Assembly (NCBI GenBank): GCA_031763025.1
Contig: JASSKH010000017.1
Span: 8,658,254-8,722,253 of the forward strand
DNA from: Macrocystis pyrifera
Lineage: Eukaryota > Sar > Phaeophyceae > Laminariales > Laminariaceae
Direction of reading: 5' to 3'
Length of the DNA: 64,000 nt
Made by a program: the position numbers and the translations under genes. Below the pieces are notes generated by a model, which was given only the letters and a program-made list of their open reading frames with translations, had not been told where the DNA came from and did not search any database. Each line of letters opens with the position of its first letter. The first letter of the stretch is position 1. Shown in pieces: positions 32,702 to 44,195 of this stretch.

Positions 32702-33290
32702 GAAAAATATGCACCTCTGACATGTTTAATCCAACAGAAAGAGCTTCTTGTAGCAACAGGCGCCACGGTTACTACTGGTGCACGACACCTACAGCAGAGC
32801 TTCTCAGTCGCAAAGCAGCAGCAGTAGCAGCAGCAGCAGTAGCTAAAGGCAACACGAGGCCAGGGTCAGCGTCGCTGTACGCTCGGCTTGTCAGTCTAAC
32901 CCTTGATTTTTCTGAACTCGAACTTCGCCATGGTTGAAAGGTGAAAAATCTGCACCTGACATGTTTTGTCCAATAGAGGGTTGTCCTCATAGCAGGTGCC
33001 ACCACTATTAATACTACTGATGTACGACATCTACAGCAGAGCTTTGCTAGCAACAAAACAGCAGCAGTAGCAATAGGACACACGAGGCCAGGGTCAGCGT
33101 CGCTGTACGCTCGGCTTGTGTCGGTTTAAAAACCCTCGTACTTGGTATTTTTGTGTGTTTCCTGGTTCTGCACTCATGATGTGAAGACGTAAAATCTACA
33201 ACCTGACCTATGTCCAACAGAGCTTCTCGTAGCAGATGCCACCACTACTACTGCTGTACAACATCTACTGCAGATCTTCTCCTGCTTCTC
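32702..33290 (+). repeat. ~240-bp tandem repeat, 2.5 units
   Basis: Unit starts (GAAAAAT(A/C)TGCACCT..GACATGTTT-like) at 32702, 32941 and 33186. The first two share CACGAGGCCAGGGTCAGCGT and CGCTGTACGCTCGGCTTGT; each contains a CAGCAGCAGTAGCA tract. The third unit is truncated. Confidence 0.85.
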
Positions 33291-33781
33291 CGTCCCCTCA
33301 TCAGTAGGAGGGTGGGCCTGACAATACCACCTGCAGCATATCTTGGGGACATGATCCGAATGTTGCTGCTGTGGATAGACAGGCACACGGTCTTTCTACT
33401 AGTACTCGCAGAGTTGGGTTTCGTCCGATAGAACTAAAAAAAACAAAAACCGTCACGTCCTATGGAATTTTACGGTTGTTGGTTTTGTAGAAGCCAGGGT
33501 CGGAGATACCTGTCGTAGGTCTCGTAACACGCACGCGCGAGGGACACGCCACCGGTCAAGCAGTATCAAATGTCGGGTCACGAGTGGTCTCATGTCATTG
33601 ACGGTGTTGACCCGTCCCCGGGAGATAGCTATCGGGAGATTATTCCGCCGCAGGACTCTGGGGGGACAAAATGCCCTCCGCACCGAGTCAGACAAGGTCT
33701 AGCCTCTCCTTGTTAAATATCAACCAAGAAGTCTGCTCGGCTTACGTCGGCCGTAACGATGGCTACAAGGGACCCTCGCCT
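33291..33781. other. No gene recognised
   Basis: Short motif-free ORFs only. Confidence 0.4.
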
Positions 33782-33856
33782 CGCGACCTCACCACGGCGA
33801 CGTCTCCGCGACCTCACCACGGCGACGTCTCCGCGAGATCTACACAGCGACGTCTC
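33782..33856 (+). repeat. 25-bp minisatellite, three units
   Basis: CGCGACCTCACCACGGCGAC + GTCTC at 33782 and 33807, a diverged unit at 33832, exact 25-bp period. Confidence 0.9.
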
Positions 33857-34214
33857 CGCGACTACATCGGTACGAACGACGAGCACAGGATCTGTATTGG
33901 TGACCACCGTGGGATTCAAACCCACGAGTACGAATACATGACGACCTGGTGCCTACAAACGTTGCCGCGCCTAGCTCGACCAACTGTGAACGACTTACCA
34001 CCGCACCAGTCCGAGAAGGTTTCGTTCGTGTGCCCGTGCACAGAACCCGCCGGGACTGGAACTAGTGCCGTGTGCGTTAAGCGCGGTCAACAAACGTGGC
34101 CGAGAAATATATTGAATCATGATGACTGACTCACACATACGTACACAAACAGAGAAACTCAAAACGAGGCACCCTACCCTCGTATGCGAGCAGTTAGGAA
34201 GAGGCTTTTTTTTC
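33857..34214. other. No gene recognised
   Basis: Includes a hairpin CGTGGGATTCAAACCCACG (~33910) resembling a T-arm but with a shifted loop. Confidence 0.4.
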
Positions 34215-35210
34215 CTGTTGTAACATCGCGTCGTACGCTAATTCGTATGTAGTTTGGGATCAATGAGGCCTCCTGCTGCGACCAGCCGGAGACTCTCACC
34301 CAGGGTTACTACTCCCGCGTTGGTTGTCTGGCAATCAACGCGGCACCTCGTCGCAGAGAGTAGGTACCCCGGTAAAATAAACACTAACAAAACTGATGTC
34401 GTTGTCGACGGTACACCTCGCTACCAACGATGGGCGGGCGGGATGGTCTGTTTTTTTCTAGCCTCTTTCTACTTTGTCGTGCTGTTGTAGAGCTGCGATA
34501 TCGCTCACGGAGTGATACTCAATTACTGTCTCCCCATACAACAAGGAGGCTTTCCCGAAAAGGGATCCACCCTGCTGGCGTCCCCTCTTTTCTGGTCCAG
34601 ATTACTGTTGTAACATCGCGTCGTACGTTAATTCGTATGTACTTTGGGATCAATGAGGCCTCTCTCTGCTGCGGCATGAGATCACACCCATACTTGTTGA
34701 CCCTTCTCTTATCTCAATGTCGTCGCTCGTTTGATGCGTATCCTTTTTTCGGGCGCCTTCTATTCCTTATTGTCCCCAAACTTGTAGCCTAGTTGATTAG
34801 GGGTTCTGCTACCGTTGGTTGTCCCGTGGGAACGTCGTGTACGATTTTCCAGACCCCTCCGACGGTGATACGCGCTGAGGTATGCGATCGCGGTGTGATG
34901 CACCCGATGTTCTTGTCGTACTCCACAGTCAGCATTACATGGGACAGGTCCGGATTTCAGGTCCTTCTTTCTTTGCATTTCAGCCAGTTCCGCACCCGAC
35001 GAAAAGGGAGCGGGGCGGCCGCCGCAGCGATCGCTGCATTCGTCATAAGCTCTGTTTTTTTCTAGCCTCTTTCTACTTTGTCGTGCTGTTGTAGAGCTGC
35101 GATATCGCTCACGGAGTGATACTCAATCACTGTCTCCCCATACAACAAGGAGGCTTTCCCGAAAAGGGATCCACCCTGCTGGCGTCCCCTCTTTTCTGGT
35201 CCAGATTACT
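34215..35210 (-). repeat. Modular repeat, copy C (two complete monomers)
   Basis: Read on minus from 35210: head (to ~35055), alpha module (to ~34666), tail (to ~34607), then head again (to ~34449), beta module (to ~34275) and tail (to 34215). Two monomers share the same head and tail but carry unrelated centres of ~390 bp (alpha) and ~170 bp (beta). The outermost boundaries (AGTAATCTGG and GTTACAACAG) meet unrelated flanks. A 72-codon ORF in alpha (34978-34760, minus) has no known domain. Confidence 0.85.
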
Positions 35211-35535
35211 TGGAAAACCAAGGTAAAAGGCTCGCGCTTCGCCCTCGCGCGCCTCATTAAAACTGTTTTGCCGCTACCTGATACGGACCCAGATAAACCT
35301 ATATACTAAAAGTTGTACCAGGCATAATCGATATACTACCACTAGCACTGGCAGTACTACTGTACTGGCTGGGGGAGCTACCAGGGTGCCAGTACCTTGA
35401 CTATTTATGTGCGTCCTACAATAACGCTTCATTACACTGAGGAAATCCATCAAAATTCACGGCGTCAAGAGCAGAGAGGGCACACAGAACAGCCAGAGAG
35501 GGGAGAAAGAGACAGGGAGGGAGACCGTGAGCACG
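35211..35535. other. No gene recognised
   Basis: A short unique stretch between the modular repeat and the Ala-rich ORF. Confidence 0.4.
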
Positions 35536-35868
35536 ATGGACGAAGCCGCCTCAACCACTGATGGCTTGGGCTGTGTGGATCCTGTCGGTGGTCCTGGAGC
35601 CGAGCCCTTGGTGGAGTCGAGCCCCGCCACCACTGCTGCAGCGGCTGCTGCTGCTGCTGGTGTGCAGGTCGCATCGGTTCCCAATCGAGAAGTGAGCCGG
35701 CACCCGCTGAAACAGTCACAGCGGGAGGCGACTCACACAAGGCTTATGATCGCGAAGGAGAATCTGAGCGAAATGTCATGTTTTAAACAATACACACTAA
35801 GTGAACTAGAGGGAACGGGGTGGACTTCGTCGGGAACACGACTCAAACCAGACGTTGACGAAACCTAA
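35536..35868 (+). CDS. Hypothetical Ala-rich ORF
   Basis: The ATG at 35536 opens 110 codons. Residues 1-30 are acidic/Gly-rich, 33-41 are Ala (a GCT/GCA tract), then VQVASVPNREVSRHPLKQ and a charged tail ending LKPDVDET. The layout parallels 20623-21006. No domain recognised; coding status unproven. Confidence 0.3.
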   Translation: MDEAASTTDGLGCVDPVGGPGAEPLVESSPATTAAAAAAAAGVQVASVPNREVSRHPLKQSQREATHTRLMIAKENLSEMSCFKQYTLSELEGTGWTSSGTRLKPDVDET

Positions 35869-35973
35869 CCTGTAAGCGGATACAGTCTACCGGGACGTTG
35901 CCATAAGAAGTATTCCTACACTATGGCAGACTGTTCTGCTCACATGGGGGTTTCTGAACTGGCTCCACTGAGT

Positions 35974-36114
35974 ATTCCCAAAGCCCTAAGTGTAACCACA
36001 TAGTATGCGGGTACAGATGTATTCCCAAAACGCTGCGTTTAACCATATTATATTCGTATTCGGGCACATTCCCACGCGCTACGTGCAACTACATAAGGTT
36101 CGCATACGGGTTTT
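35974..36114 (+). repeat. 47-bp tandem repeat, three diverged units
   Basis: ATTCCCA(A/C) begins units at 35974, 36021 and 36068, exactly 47 bp apart; each unit continues GTG/GTT-Y-AAC-CA-TA and a CGGG(T/C) word. Divergence is high, spacing is perfectly kept. Confidence 0.8.
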
Positions 36115-36660
36115 ATACGTTGCAATACGGTAGATGTGCTACTCCATCACGTGAGCCCACCGTGAAAAGGCTTGGATGCAGATCACACGACAATAAAAGG
36201 ATGATCACCATATAATCCAAAATTCGAGAAAAGAGATCGAAGATGCCGCTATTCAGCACCGAAATGGAGTAATATACCTACTCCACACCTCGTAGGGAGG
36301 CCTCGACGTCTCACTCAAGAAATAAGCGACTATCCGGAAGAAGAAAACACGAAACGCAGGAAAGTACCAAGGCCCAAGGGCCCGAAGAAAAACGAAGGCG
36401 AAAGACAATACGTAAGAGGAACGTACGCCGCAAAGCTTAAAAGGGAAATATAGCGGGGTATATAACGTGCGGTCTTGAAGATGACGAAAACGTGGAGCCA
36501 ATGGACCAATACGTGGGACCCGGGATGGCCTGCTGGTTAACACACTAGCACAAGTTGGACAGCGACAGGGTCTTTCTTCCGAAAAGACCTATGCTAAGAA
36601 AAACGAGGGCAATAGGGAATGTCTCATGTACTGCAGAGCAAACAATACAGAATGTAGGTA
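36115..36660. other. No gene recognised
   Basis: Minus-strand ORFs of ~100 codons (36253-36543) lack motifs. Confidence 0.4.
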
Positions 36661-36763
36661 TTACGGGGGTCCATAGTAAACAGGACCAAATATTCTTAGT
36701 AAAAATATGTAAATATATAGCTTTGTGCGTACCATAGGTCCTGTTCACTATGGTTCCCCGTAA
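36661..36763. mobile_element. MITE family M, copy 1
   Basis: 103 bp with ~29-bp inverted ends: TTACGGGGGTCCATAGTAAA + CAGGACC versus (inverted) TTACGGGGAACCATAGTGAA + CAGGACC. The core is AT-rich (TATGTAAATATATAG). A TA lies on each side (36659-36660 and 36764-36765), a likely 2-bp target duplication. Copy 2 is at 44196. Confidence 0.9.
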
Positions 36764-37304
36764 TAGTAGAAAGGCTAGTCGCGGCAAAACCAGGTACGCC
36801 AATAGATGGGGGCCAAAAGAAACAACTGGAAAACTGTAACAGAAACAGGCCATATAATGCAAGTCTCGTACGCTGACCTCAGCGCAGTTCTATTAAAATG
36901 CATTTTCATGGACAAAACACCGTTCGTGGCGCGCGTTTCTTACTTGGTTTTAGTATGTAACTGATTGTGGCCCAAACGTCGCCAGGTATACCTGAATTTG
37001 GCGAAAGGTACCTGTTTCCGAGAAATACGCAAGATAAGAAAAGCTGAAAAGGCATAAAAATAACTTGGCAAAAGCCATGGTTGAAATACTGTAATGCCAC
37101 GATTCGGCGGACTTCACGACGAGAAGGCCGGTGCAACAGTAGCTGAAAGCTGACTCTAAGAACGCAAAGGCTTCCGAAAACATAATACCACGAGTTTGGG
37201 TTGGCGTGTTTAGTCGAAAATAGAAAGTAGAGTCACCAATGATACCATGATTTTGCGGTGATAGATTCAAGCGGAAGATGGAATCGCGAACAATCTCGAA
37301 GGTA
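36764..37304. other. No gene recognised
   Basis: No repeat or conserved ORF seen. Confidence 0.4.
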
Positions 37305-37690
37305 CGATACCATGACAGTTCAGCGGCCTTCGCTGAGAAGTCAAGCGGAACCAGCAGTGGTAGAGTGAATAAGCGAAGCCCGCATCCCGTACGTACAATA
37401 CTGCGAAGGTTCGGCTGCCGTCGCTATCAAAAACGAACGGAACCGGTAGCGGTATATAGAAAAGAGCAGACCAACACACCCGAAAATACAGCTCCATGAC
37501 AGTTAGACTGTCTCAGCGCTATAGAAAGCGAACGGAACTGGAACCGGCAGTGGTAGACTGAAAACATCAGACCAGCAAACCCGAAAACGCAATACCTCTT
37601 TTCGAAGGAACAACCCAATACCCAAACGTAGACGGAAGGAACAAACCAATACGTCCGAATATACAATACTGCGATATTTCCGTGGTTTTT
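37305..37690. repeat. Degenerate ~100-bp tandem repeat
   Basis: Recurrent order CCATGACAGTT..., CGGAACCRG(Y)AGYGGTA, GAAAA...CCCGAAAA and CAATACTGCGA over about four irregular units. Boundaries are uncertain. Confidence 0.45.
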
Positions 37691-38329
37691 CAAAAGAGAC
37701 GAGTGGACAGGCGGTGCTAAGATAGAAGGGCCAAATCAATACGCCCTGAAGTCGAAGGAACACAGACAAAACGCACACGTACTGCTAGACCTGAATAATC
37801 TCAAACCTACAAAAAAAGGGGGGCGGCATACCAGGGTCTTAAAAGGAAGGCAGATGTACCCAAACGATCCGACAAAGTGCTCAATGCTCAGGGGGATACT
37901 CATGGGGGGAAGAGGGGCAGTCACAAGCCCGCCGGGCCCGTCGGAACAGCGTTATACTCCGAGAGCTAGGCTCCCAGTCTTATGGCGTTGCAAACACCAC
38001 GATCCGTAGATGGCGACACTGGCATTTGCTTAGTTCGCCGGCCGGAGGTTGATCTTGACCGGTCCAGGGTCGACGAGAAACTGGAAGATGTAGGTGATGT
38101 CTGAAGAAGAGTCGGAGGGAATATGATTGGCAATCTTGCCTGACAATCATAGGTCATCGCGAGCATTGTACCTAAGGTGTGCTCTTGGTGAAAGTACGGT
38201 GGAGCAAAAGGAGCGTAGGCAGAGATCGCGGGAACGAAGGTGGAGCCGGAGGCGAGGATGATTTGTTTTTTTAGAACGCGATACCTTGCGCATCTGTCGG
38301 TAGAGGAGGTTTGCCTATCGACGTTGTGT
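37691..38329. other. Downstream flank of the integrase remnant
   Basis: No LTR or polypurine tract could be identified with confidence; no host gene seen. Confidence 0.4.
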
Positions 38330-39612
38330 TAGAGTGCCAGACCAATAGAGAAGAATGTGGCGTCCGGAGTGTTGGAGGTCGAGGTTCCGCTCCCAGGAAG
38401 AACTAAGCAGTCCGACCCAATGGGTTTCGCATGGGGCCGCGATAACCCCGCCACGGCCGTGAACGAGTTGGTGGCTCGCGATCTGTTAGACCTCGAGGCG
38501 TTCCGGCTGTGGTGAGACGTCGTCGAAGGTGACGTGGAAGGGAGGGAATTTGGTGGTGAAGGAGTTGAGTACGTACTTTGTGAGGTCTGATGGTAGGTAC
38601 TGGGGCTGTCGTTGGTGTCGCCGAAGCTTCGGCAGGACTTGCAGCGCTCGACTGAGACGCGACGTTTGGAGTCCCCTCCAGGTACGTCGGAGGGTATGTC
38701 TAGGAAGAGGATTTTGTCGTAAAGGGATCGGTTGTCGGGGACGGCGGGGGCCGGCGCTGAGCCCACGACGAGGATTTTGAACGGCCCAATCCAGTTGAGG
38801 CAAAGCTTGTTCTTGATTACGGTGGTGTCGGTGTCATGTTTGGCATATTGGAGGATAGTGGCCGGGGAGTTGTAGACCCATACCCACCCGCCCACGGTGC
38901 GAACACGAAGGGCGTCCATGATGGGGCTGTCGCGGCGGGCTAGACGTGACGGCGTGGTGGTCTAGGTCTAGGTGGCAGGTGCGTTTTTTGCGCTCGATGG
39001 CAAGGTTGCAGTAGGCCAGGTGGTCCCGGTCCGGGCTATGGCGGCCGCCATTGTTGGGGGAGTCGAACACCGAAAGAGGCAGACGCGGAAGGCGGTCTAT
39101 GTGAACTTCGTTGGAAGTCAGCCCGGTGGAGGCGTTGACAGAGTTGTTGTAGGCAGATTCGACGTGCGGATTCCGTACGTCCCAGTGGTCTTGTTGCTCG
39201 TTGCTGCACATGGAGAGAATTAGGGCCATGGCGTGGTTGACGCGCTCGACGCCGCCATTGGTGAACGGGTGGTACAAGCTGGTGCTGATCTTGTTGATGC
39301 CAAGGCGTTCGTAGATGGCTTTGGAAAGCTTCGAGGTAAACTGCAGCAGGCCGTTATCGGAGATAAGGGTAACGGAATACCCTCGCAGAGAGATGAACTG
39401 GTCGATGAGGATGTCGGCGATGGCGGCGGCGGTGAACTGGGCTGCTTCCACTGCGAACATGTCGGAGCGACGGCTGAAGCGATCGGTGAAGAGGAGGATG
39501 TAGGAGTTGCCGCGTGGAATATAGGGCAGAGGGCTGAAGTAATCGACGCGGACGGTGATGCCGGGGCCGTTGTGTAAGGGCAGGGAAAGGGCGGGCCAGC
39601 GGAGTCATTCTC
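38330..39612 (-). pseudogene. Ty3/gypsy-type integrase with C-terminal chromodomain
   Basis: Integrase that joins retroelement cDNA to host DNA. On minus: VRVDYFSPLP with the first Asp (~39540), FTDRFSRRSDMFAVEAAQF, ISDNG with the second Asp (~39355), YHPFTNGGVERVNH with the Glu (~39244), HVESAYNNSVNASTGLTSNE (~39150), then GGWVWVYN and NWIGPFKIL (GPY/F-like module, ~38880-38770). The chromodomain-like end reads RLEV*QIASHQLVHGRGG and ETHWVGL..SWE (~38500-38390). Asp-Glu spacing is 36 rather than the usual 35 because of an extra Leu after SDNG. Breaks: frameshifts near 38920 and 38600 and a TAA at 38488-38486 inside the chromodomain. Non-functional. Confidence 0.85.
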
Positions 39613-39930
39613 GTCTGTAACGAACTTACTCGATCCGCAGGATCAAGACCCTTACCCGGCGTCAAGCCCGTATCGTCAGAATACACCAGTTTCAAGGCGA
39701 AAACCCCCGACAATGTTATTGGATGTGTCTGAAACCAAAGTACGTCGAGGTGGGTGCTCAAGCAAGTGATACATCGGAGCCGACAAGGTTCCTGCACGCG
39801 CATCCAATCCCTCCTCAACGAACCACCCCCAGACCCCGAAGTCGCCGTGGATTTCGGGTTCCAGGGCGAGACCCCGCCCGGGGTTGGCCATACGGCAAGC
39901 AAAATCATCTCCGGCAACTATGCGCGGCAT
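39613..39930 (-). pseudogene. RT-RNase H link fragment of the second retroelement
   Basis: WGWFVEEGLDARAGTLSAPM and RRTLVSDTSNNIVGGF match the same region of the 22-kb element (LSAPLYHL..RRTLFSDASK). Past GVF*RYGLDAG it joins the integrase sequence at ~39612 in mid-domain, so two different elements are fused here. Confidence 0.7.
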
Positions 39931-40208
39931 ATCAACCTAAGCCAAGAAGCGTTAACGAAGAAACCCCCCTTACGCACAGCAAAGGAGACAAGCATGAGAT
40001 TGTTGGCGTATGGACGTTGAGATCCGTGTATATTGTGATGCACAGTCAATATGCACTAGTATACGGGTATCTTAGTTTGGATATCCGGGTAAATGCCATA
40101 CGCGGATAGATTACGAGTCTGTCTTACTCGTAGTACGGTATGTTATGTATTCAACTTACCTCTGTCGAGACGATGACCATACGTATAGTAGGGCAGCTAG
40201 CATACTAT
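39931..40208. other. No gene recognised
   Basis: AT-rich filler between retroelement pieces. Confidence 0.4.
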
Positions 40209-40296
40209 AAGGAATGTTGCTATAGGACGCTCACCATTAGGAATGTTGCTATAGGACAGATTAGCTCACCATTAGGAATGTTGCTATAGAACGGAC
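40209..40296 (+). repeat. ~30-35-bp tandem repeat, three units
   Basis: AGGAATGTTGCTATAG(G/A)AC recurs at 40209, 40238 and 40274, with CTCACCATT between. Confidence 0.85.
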
Positions 40297-40386
40297 TGTC
40301 AACTGTACAATAGTCGTTAGATTAGCTTATCTGCCCGTAGCGTGGGCATTGCGCCGGATGATCAGGCAAAGGTCAGCCCTGCCTCG

Positions 40387-40505
40387 ATCATTCCTCTCCT
40401 CCTCTGCTCCACTCATCCTCTCCTCCTCTACTCCTTCTCCTCTCCTTTCCTCTCCTCTCCTCCACTCCTCCTCTACTCCTCTCCTTCTTCTTTGCTCCTC
40501 TTGAT
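40387..40505. repeat. Pyrimidine tract (CTCCT)n
   Basis: ~120 bp almost entirely C/T, units CTCCTCT/CTCCTTCT. Confidence 0.9.
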
Positions 40506-40619
40506 CTCTAAGACCAAGATTCCTTCCATAAAGGCCACATAAGCGCCAATTTCAAACCATCTATTTTTTTCTTTTTTACAAATGATCTTCTCAGACACTT
40601 CGGTGCCGCCTCTGCCATC

Positions 40620-42700
40620 TCTCTTCACAAAGACAGAGCCTCGACACATAAATCATTATTTAAGAGAAAGCCAACGATCTGCGACACCTGCTCCGTTGAA
40701 GGCGATGCACGAGACGGGGGCCACTCCGCGAGGATAGTGTGAAGCATAAGGCGCTTAGTGAATGGCAACGTGACCGTAAGCGCCTCAGTGTCAATAGACC
40801 AGTCCAACACCTCGAGCTACTTGTCCCAGTTAGTGTCTGTCTGGCGGACAAGAGTTGTACATCGGAAATCCTGTGTTCGCTCAACACGCGAAACGTGTCC
40901 GACGGCAAGCAACGGCGGCCATCCGGCTACCATTGAAACTTAACGATAATGCCATCGTCTACGTAGTACCTCATAAAACTAATAGCTCCCGGTGTTGCCC
41001 CCTGAATAGGAACGGGCCCACAATCACGCGGGATAGCAACGACCCGAACCTCCCGCGACGGGGAACGTTTGGCGTTCGCAACGGCGGCAGCCCTTTTTGA
41101 GAAACGTTTGCGCCTTGAAATGTAGAGTGGGTGTAAGCATGCTCGAGCGCAGACGTCATCAACCCTCAAAACCCAGGATTATTTCGCCAACCAAATGGCA
41201 AGGGAAACTCCACGACTACGTGATCGCCGAACACGTATCCAAAGGTCGGCGCGCTTGCCAGATCAAGCAAAACCTGCCGGAAGGACTTATTGACTTCGAC
41301 GTGGCGCAAGAGGATTCGTGTGCGACTACGTGCGTTTGTCGCAAAACCAACACCCGCAACAGCACATAATGATGCACGTATCCGAGTTCGCACGATGGCG
41401 CAGAGTCGAAGTCCGTGCCCCATCGTCAACGCTGGTCCGGTCTCCCTCGCGCGCAAACGTAATATCGTGAATAACCCTTAGTGTGGTTTGAGAACGTCTC
41501 TCAGCCCTGAAGTTCAAAGACCCTGAATCTCGGCTGCAGAGTGCTAGTCGAACACCAACGCACGGCCGTGCACAACATCTGCGCATGTCGCTTGGTGGAT
41601 AGCAACCGCATGCGTGGCAACGACCAGGTGGTAATATACACGAGTTCTGTGGCCAAATGCTCCCCGCGGCCAAAGCAGACAGGCGCGCGCGGCGCCAGCA
41701 CACAAACCAACAACTATGTGCAGGGGTATTTCTTGGCGGTACCAGACCAGTGCTGTACGATGGCAACATGAATATGCAGAGAGAACGACGAGGAGCCTAT
41801 GGTGGACAGAAAAAGAGCAATACTGCCCTGACATTGTCTCAAGAGTGAGGAGCTCATTGAAGCGACATGATCGAGGTTCGCCAAGCCTCGCGCAGACACT
41901 GCCTGCACTATAACCTCCAAAACAGCAAGACTACCGCATCCATTCGCAAAGCGCGCAAACGCACGTCGCTGACCGTACCTCGCACGCACGCCGGGTCAAC
42001 TGGCAACTGGCACCCATACCAACACCCGTACATGTCTCCCCTAATGGTATCGAACACGTAGCCACAGTGGCACGATCGCGCCTGATGCCTCCATCGCCAG
42101 CCAGAGCCCCGAACGCATGCTCACGCAACCTCCCGGCTCCGTCGCGGGTGGCCGGTCGAGCCCCCGCTTCACCGCTGGCGACCGGTGTCCTCGCCGCTCC
42201 ATCAACGACCCGCGCGGACGCCGCCCCACCAGGTGCTGACCCAACCGACAGGAAGGGCCCGTGTCTTCATCCCAAACCAGCGCCGCCACCACCCCCGACC
42301 CGCTACGACCACCATCCGGGCGGAGAACCTGAGCCCGCGATCCACCAGCCTGCACTGCCGTACTTCCCCGCAACCCCCTAGCCGGCGCCGCCGAGATACC
42401 ACCGTCGCGGAGAGCTGCAGGAGAAGAGGAGTCGGCCGGGGTAATAGCGTGCACAAAAATGCAATAGGAGAACAGCCAATGGCCTGTGATCGAAAACTTT
42501 CCACACTGCGCGGCGCCCGTCGTCCTGATCGGACCCATCTTGGGGGGGCGAGGCTGAATTTCCGCTTGGATGCCCCGTCCCGGCTGTCGCGTGGGACGTG
42601 AAGATCTTTAACGAGCTTGAGAATGTCGCCCCCGTTCGTGCAAGCTCGGAGCCCCCCCCCTCCATATCTAGGCTCTTCATCTGCACAGGAAAAGGTAGAC
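40620..42700 (-). pseudogene. Second copy of the CCCH-gag/RT retroelement
   Basis: Runs on minus from ILKLVKDLHVPRDSRDGASK (gag, ~42620) and a decayed finger (KFSITGHWLFSYCIFVHA, ~42500-42450; one Cys replaced by Trp) to RALVFD (~41550), EVNKSFRQVLLDL (~41300), FGWRNNPGF (~41180), YYVDDGIIV (~40960) and LDWSIDTEALTVTLPFTKR (~40800). Same order and strand as 22030-25563 but with more stops and frameshifts. The RNase H end lies detached at 39613-39930. Confidence 0.75.
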
Positions 42701-44195
42701 AACATCGGATGCCGCGGTACTACCGGAAAGTCGACCCGCTTGCCACTGAAAATTCAGTTGCCGTCTCACCCAGCGTGCCCTCCTGTCAGCGTTCCGTTGA
42801 CACGACCGATGCTACCACCGACGCCAACTGGTCACCACTTCAGATCGTGTACCGTTTGCTACGGCGGGGTTAATTATGCGTGAACAGTTGACGTATGCAG
42901 CAAGACAGTCTCTGGCGAAGGGTGTTTCTTCATTGCAATTTCAACACTTGGGACGAACGGATCTGCGAGTAGTATATTTTTCTTCTCGGACGTCGTACCG
43001 GATGTAAAGGCAGGTTCAGTATGACTGCATCCGAAGCCCCCTCGGCTCTGCAGTACCATAAAAACCTAAGATACTTCAAAATATTCATCCTGCAAATCTT
43101 CCTCTCTTTGCTCAACTGCCGATACCCCTTCCCCCCCCCAGGGATCCCCGCTTGTGACATGCCCGTGCGTACGTCTCTGCCCTCGTCATCATCTGTGTTC
43201 CCCTCCCGTTATTTCGTGATGACCGCTCGAAACTGACTGGTGTAAAACAACCCACCCGAGGTCCTCAGTAAGACATCTGCGTCCGTAAACGGCACTGATT
43301 GCATGTTTCTCCCCGCAAAAGGCTGCGCATTGAAAGGTGCAAATTAGCAGTTTAAGCCTGTTTCTATCGCCAACTGCATGGTTCCATCTTCCGGTGACAC
43401 CGGTCCGAGACACCCTACATTTGATCCTAGTCTCAGCTCTCCGAGGCAAACCGAAAATGGTTTTCGGGATACTGCCTATGACGTGTGGAGGGTCTGCATG
43501 AGTGCAGGTAGTGACGTTCTGCTCAGACCCCTACACAGTATTCTCAGTATACATCAAACGCGTCCCATCGAACGAAGGATATGGCGTTCTAAGACCTTTT
43601 CCCCGACCTCTCGCCCGTGCTACGTTGTGAGTGTCCTCACAGGCTACTTTAACACCTTCGACAGTCTTGCGCAGTGTGGAGGCGGAGCCGACCAAATCTG
43701 ACACGTCATGATCGGGCGAAAACGGAATGTTTGGAACCGCGGTCAGGATGCCGGTGCCTAATCTGGCCATAGCACGCTGAATACTCAGGGTTTTCGTTGC
43801 GCTGCTGCGCCCCTCCTCCCCCCCCGTCTGTAGTCATGATCATGCCGCCTCTTCCGTTTTAAGGTGTTAGCTGTCCCACTGCATCTCAGAGTATGGTGGT
43901 TTTGACGTCTGGCGGCGCCAAACAGTACTTGGTTCTCGACCACCTTTTTCCCGTCAGCTGGCTGTCCTGGCGAGCTTGCTTCGTTTATCCTTCACTGTCA
44001 ATGCCGTTGCTTTGGTTTCTCTAGGGGTGGAAGAGGGCTACCCCCCGCCCCAAGCTCGGTGCCTGGCTTGAGCCAGCACCGTCCACAGCTTGGTCTTCCT
44101 TCTTCGCATGGGCTTTCCCCACCCGGGCGGAGCACCGGGGTGGGGTCACTGGACGCTTCCCCTCAGCGGTATCCTTCTGCCCTACATCGGCACCA
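42701..44195. other. No gene recognised
   Basis: Mixed GC content, C-rich runs near 43130 and 43810; ORFs of 60-107 codons on both strands lack motifs. Confidence 0.4.

Noticed and set aside
33905..33930. tRNA T-arm (GTGGGATTCAAACCCAC)
   Set aside because: The loop is out of register (ATTCAAA) and no A box or other arms are found; a plain hairpin.
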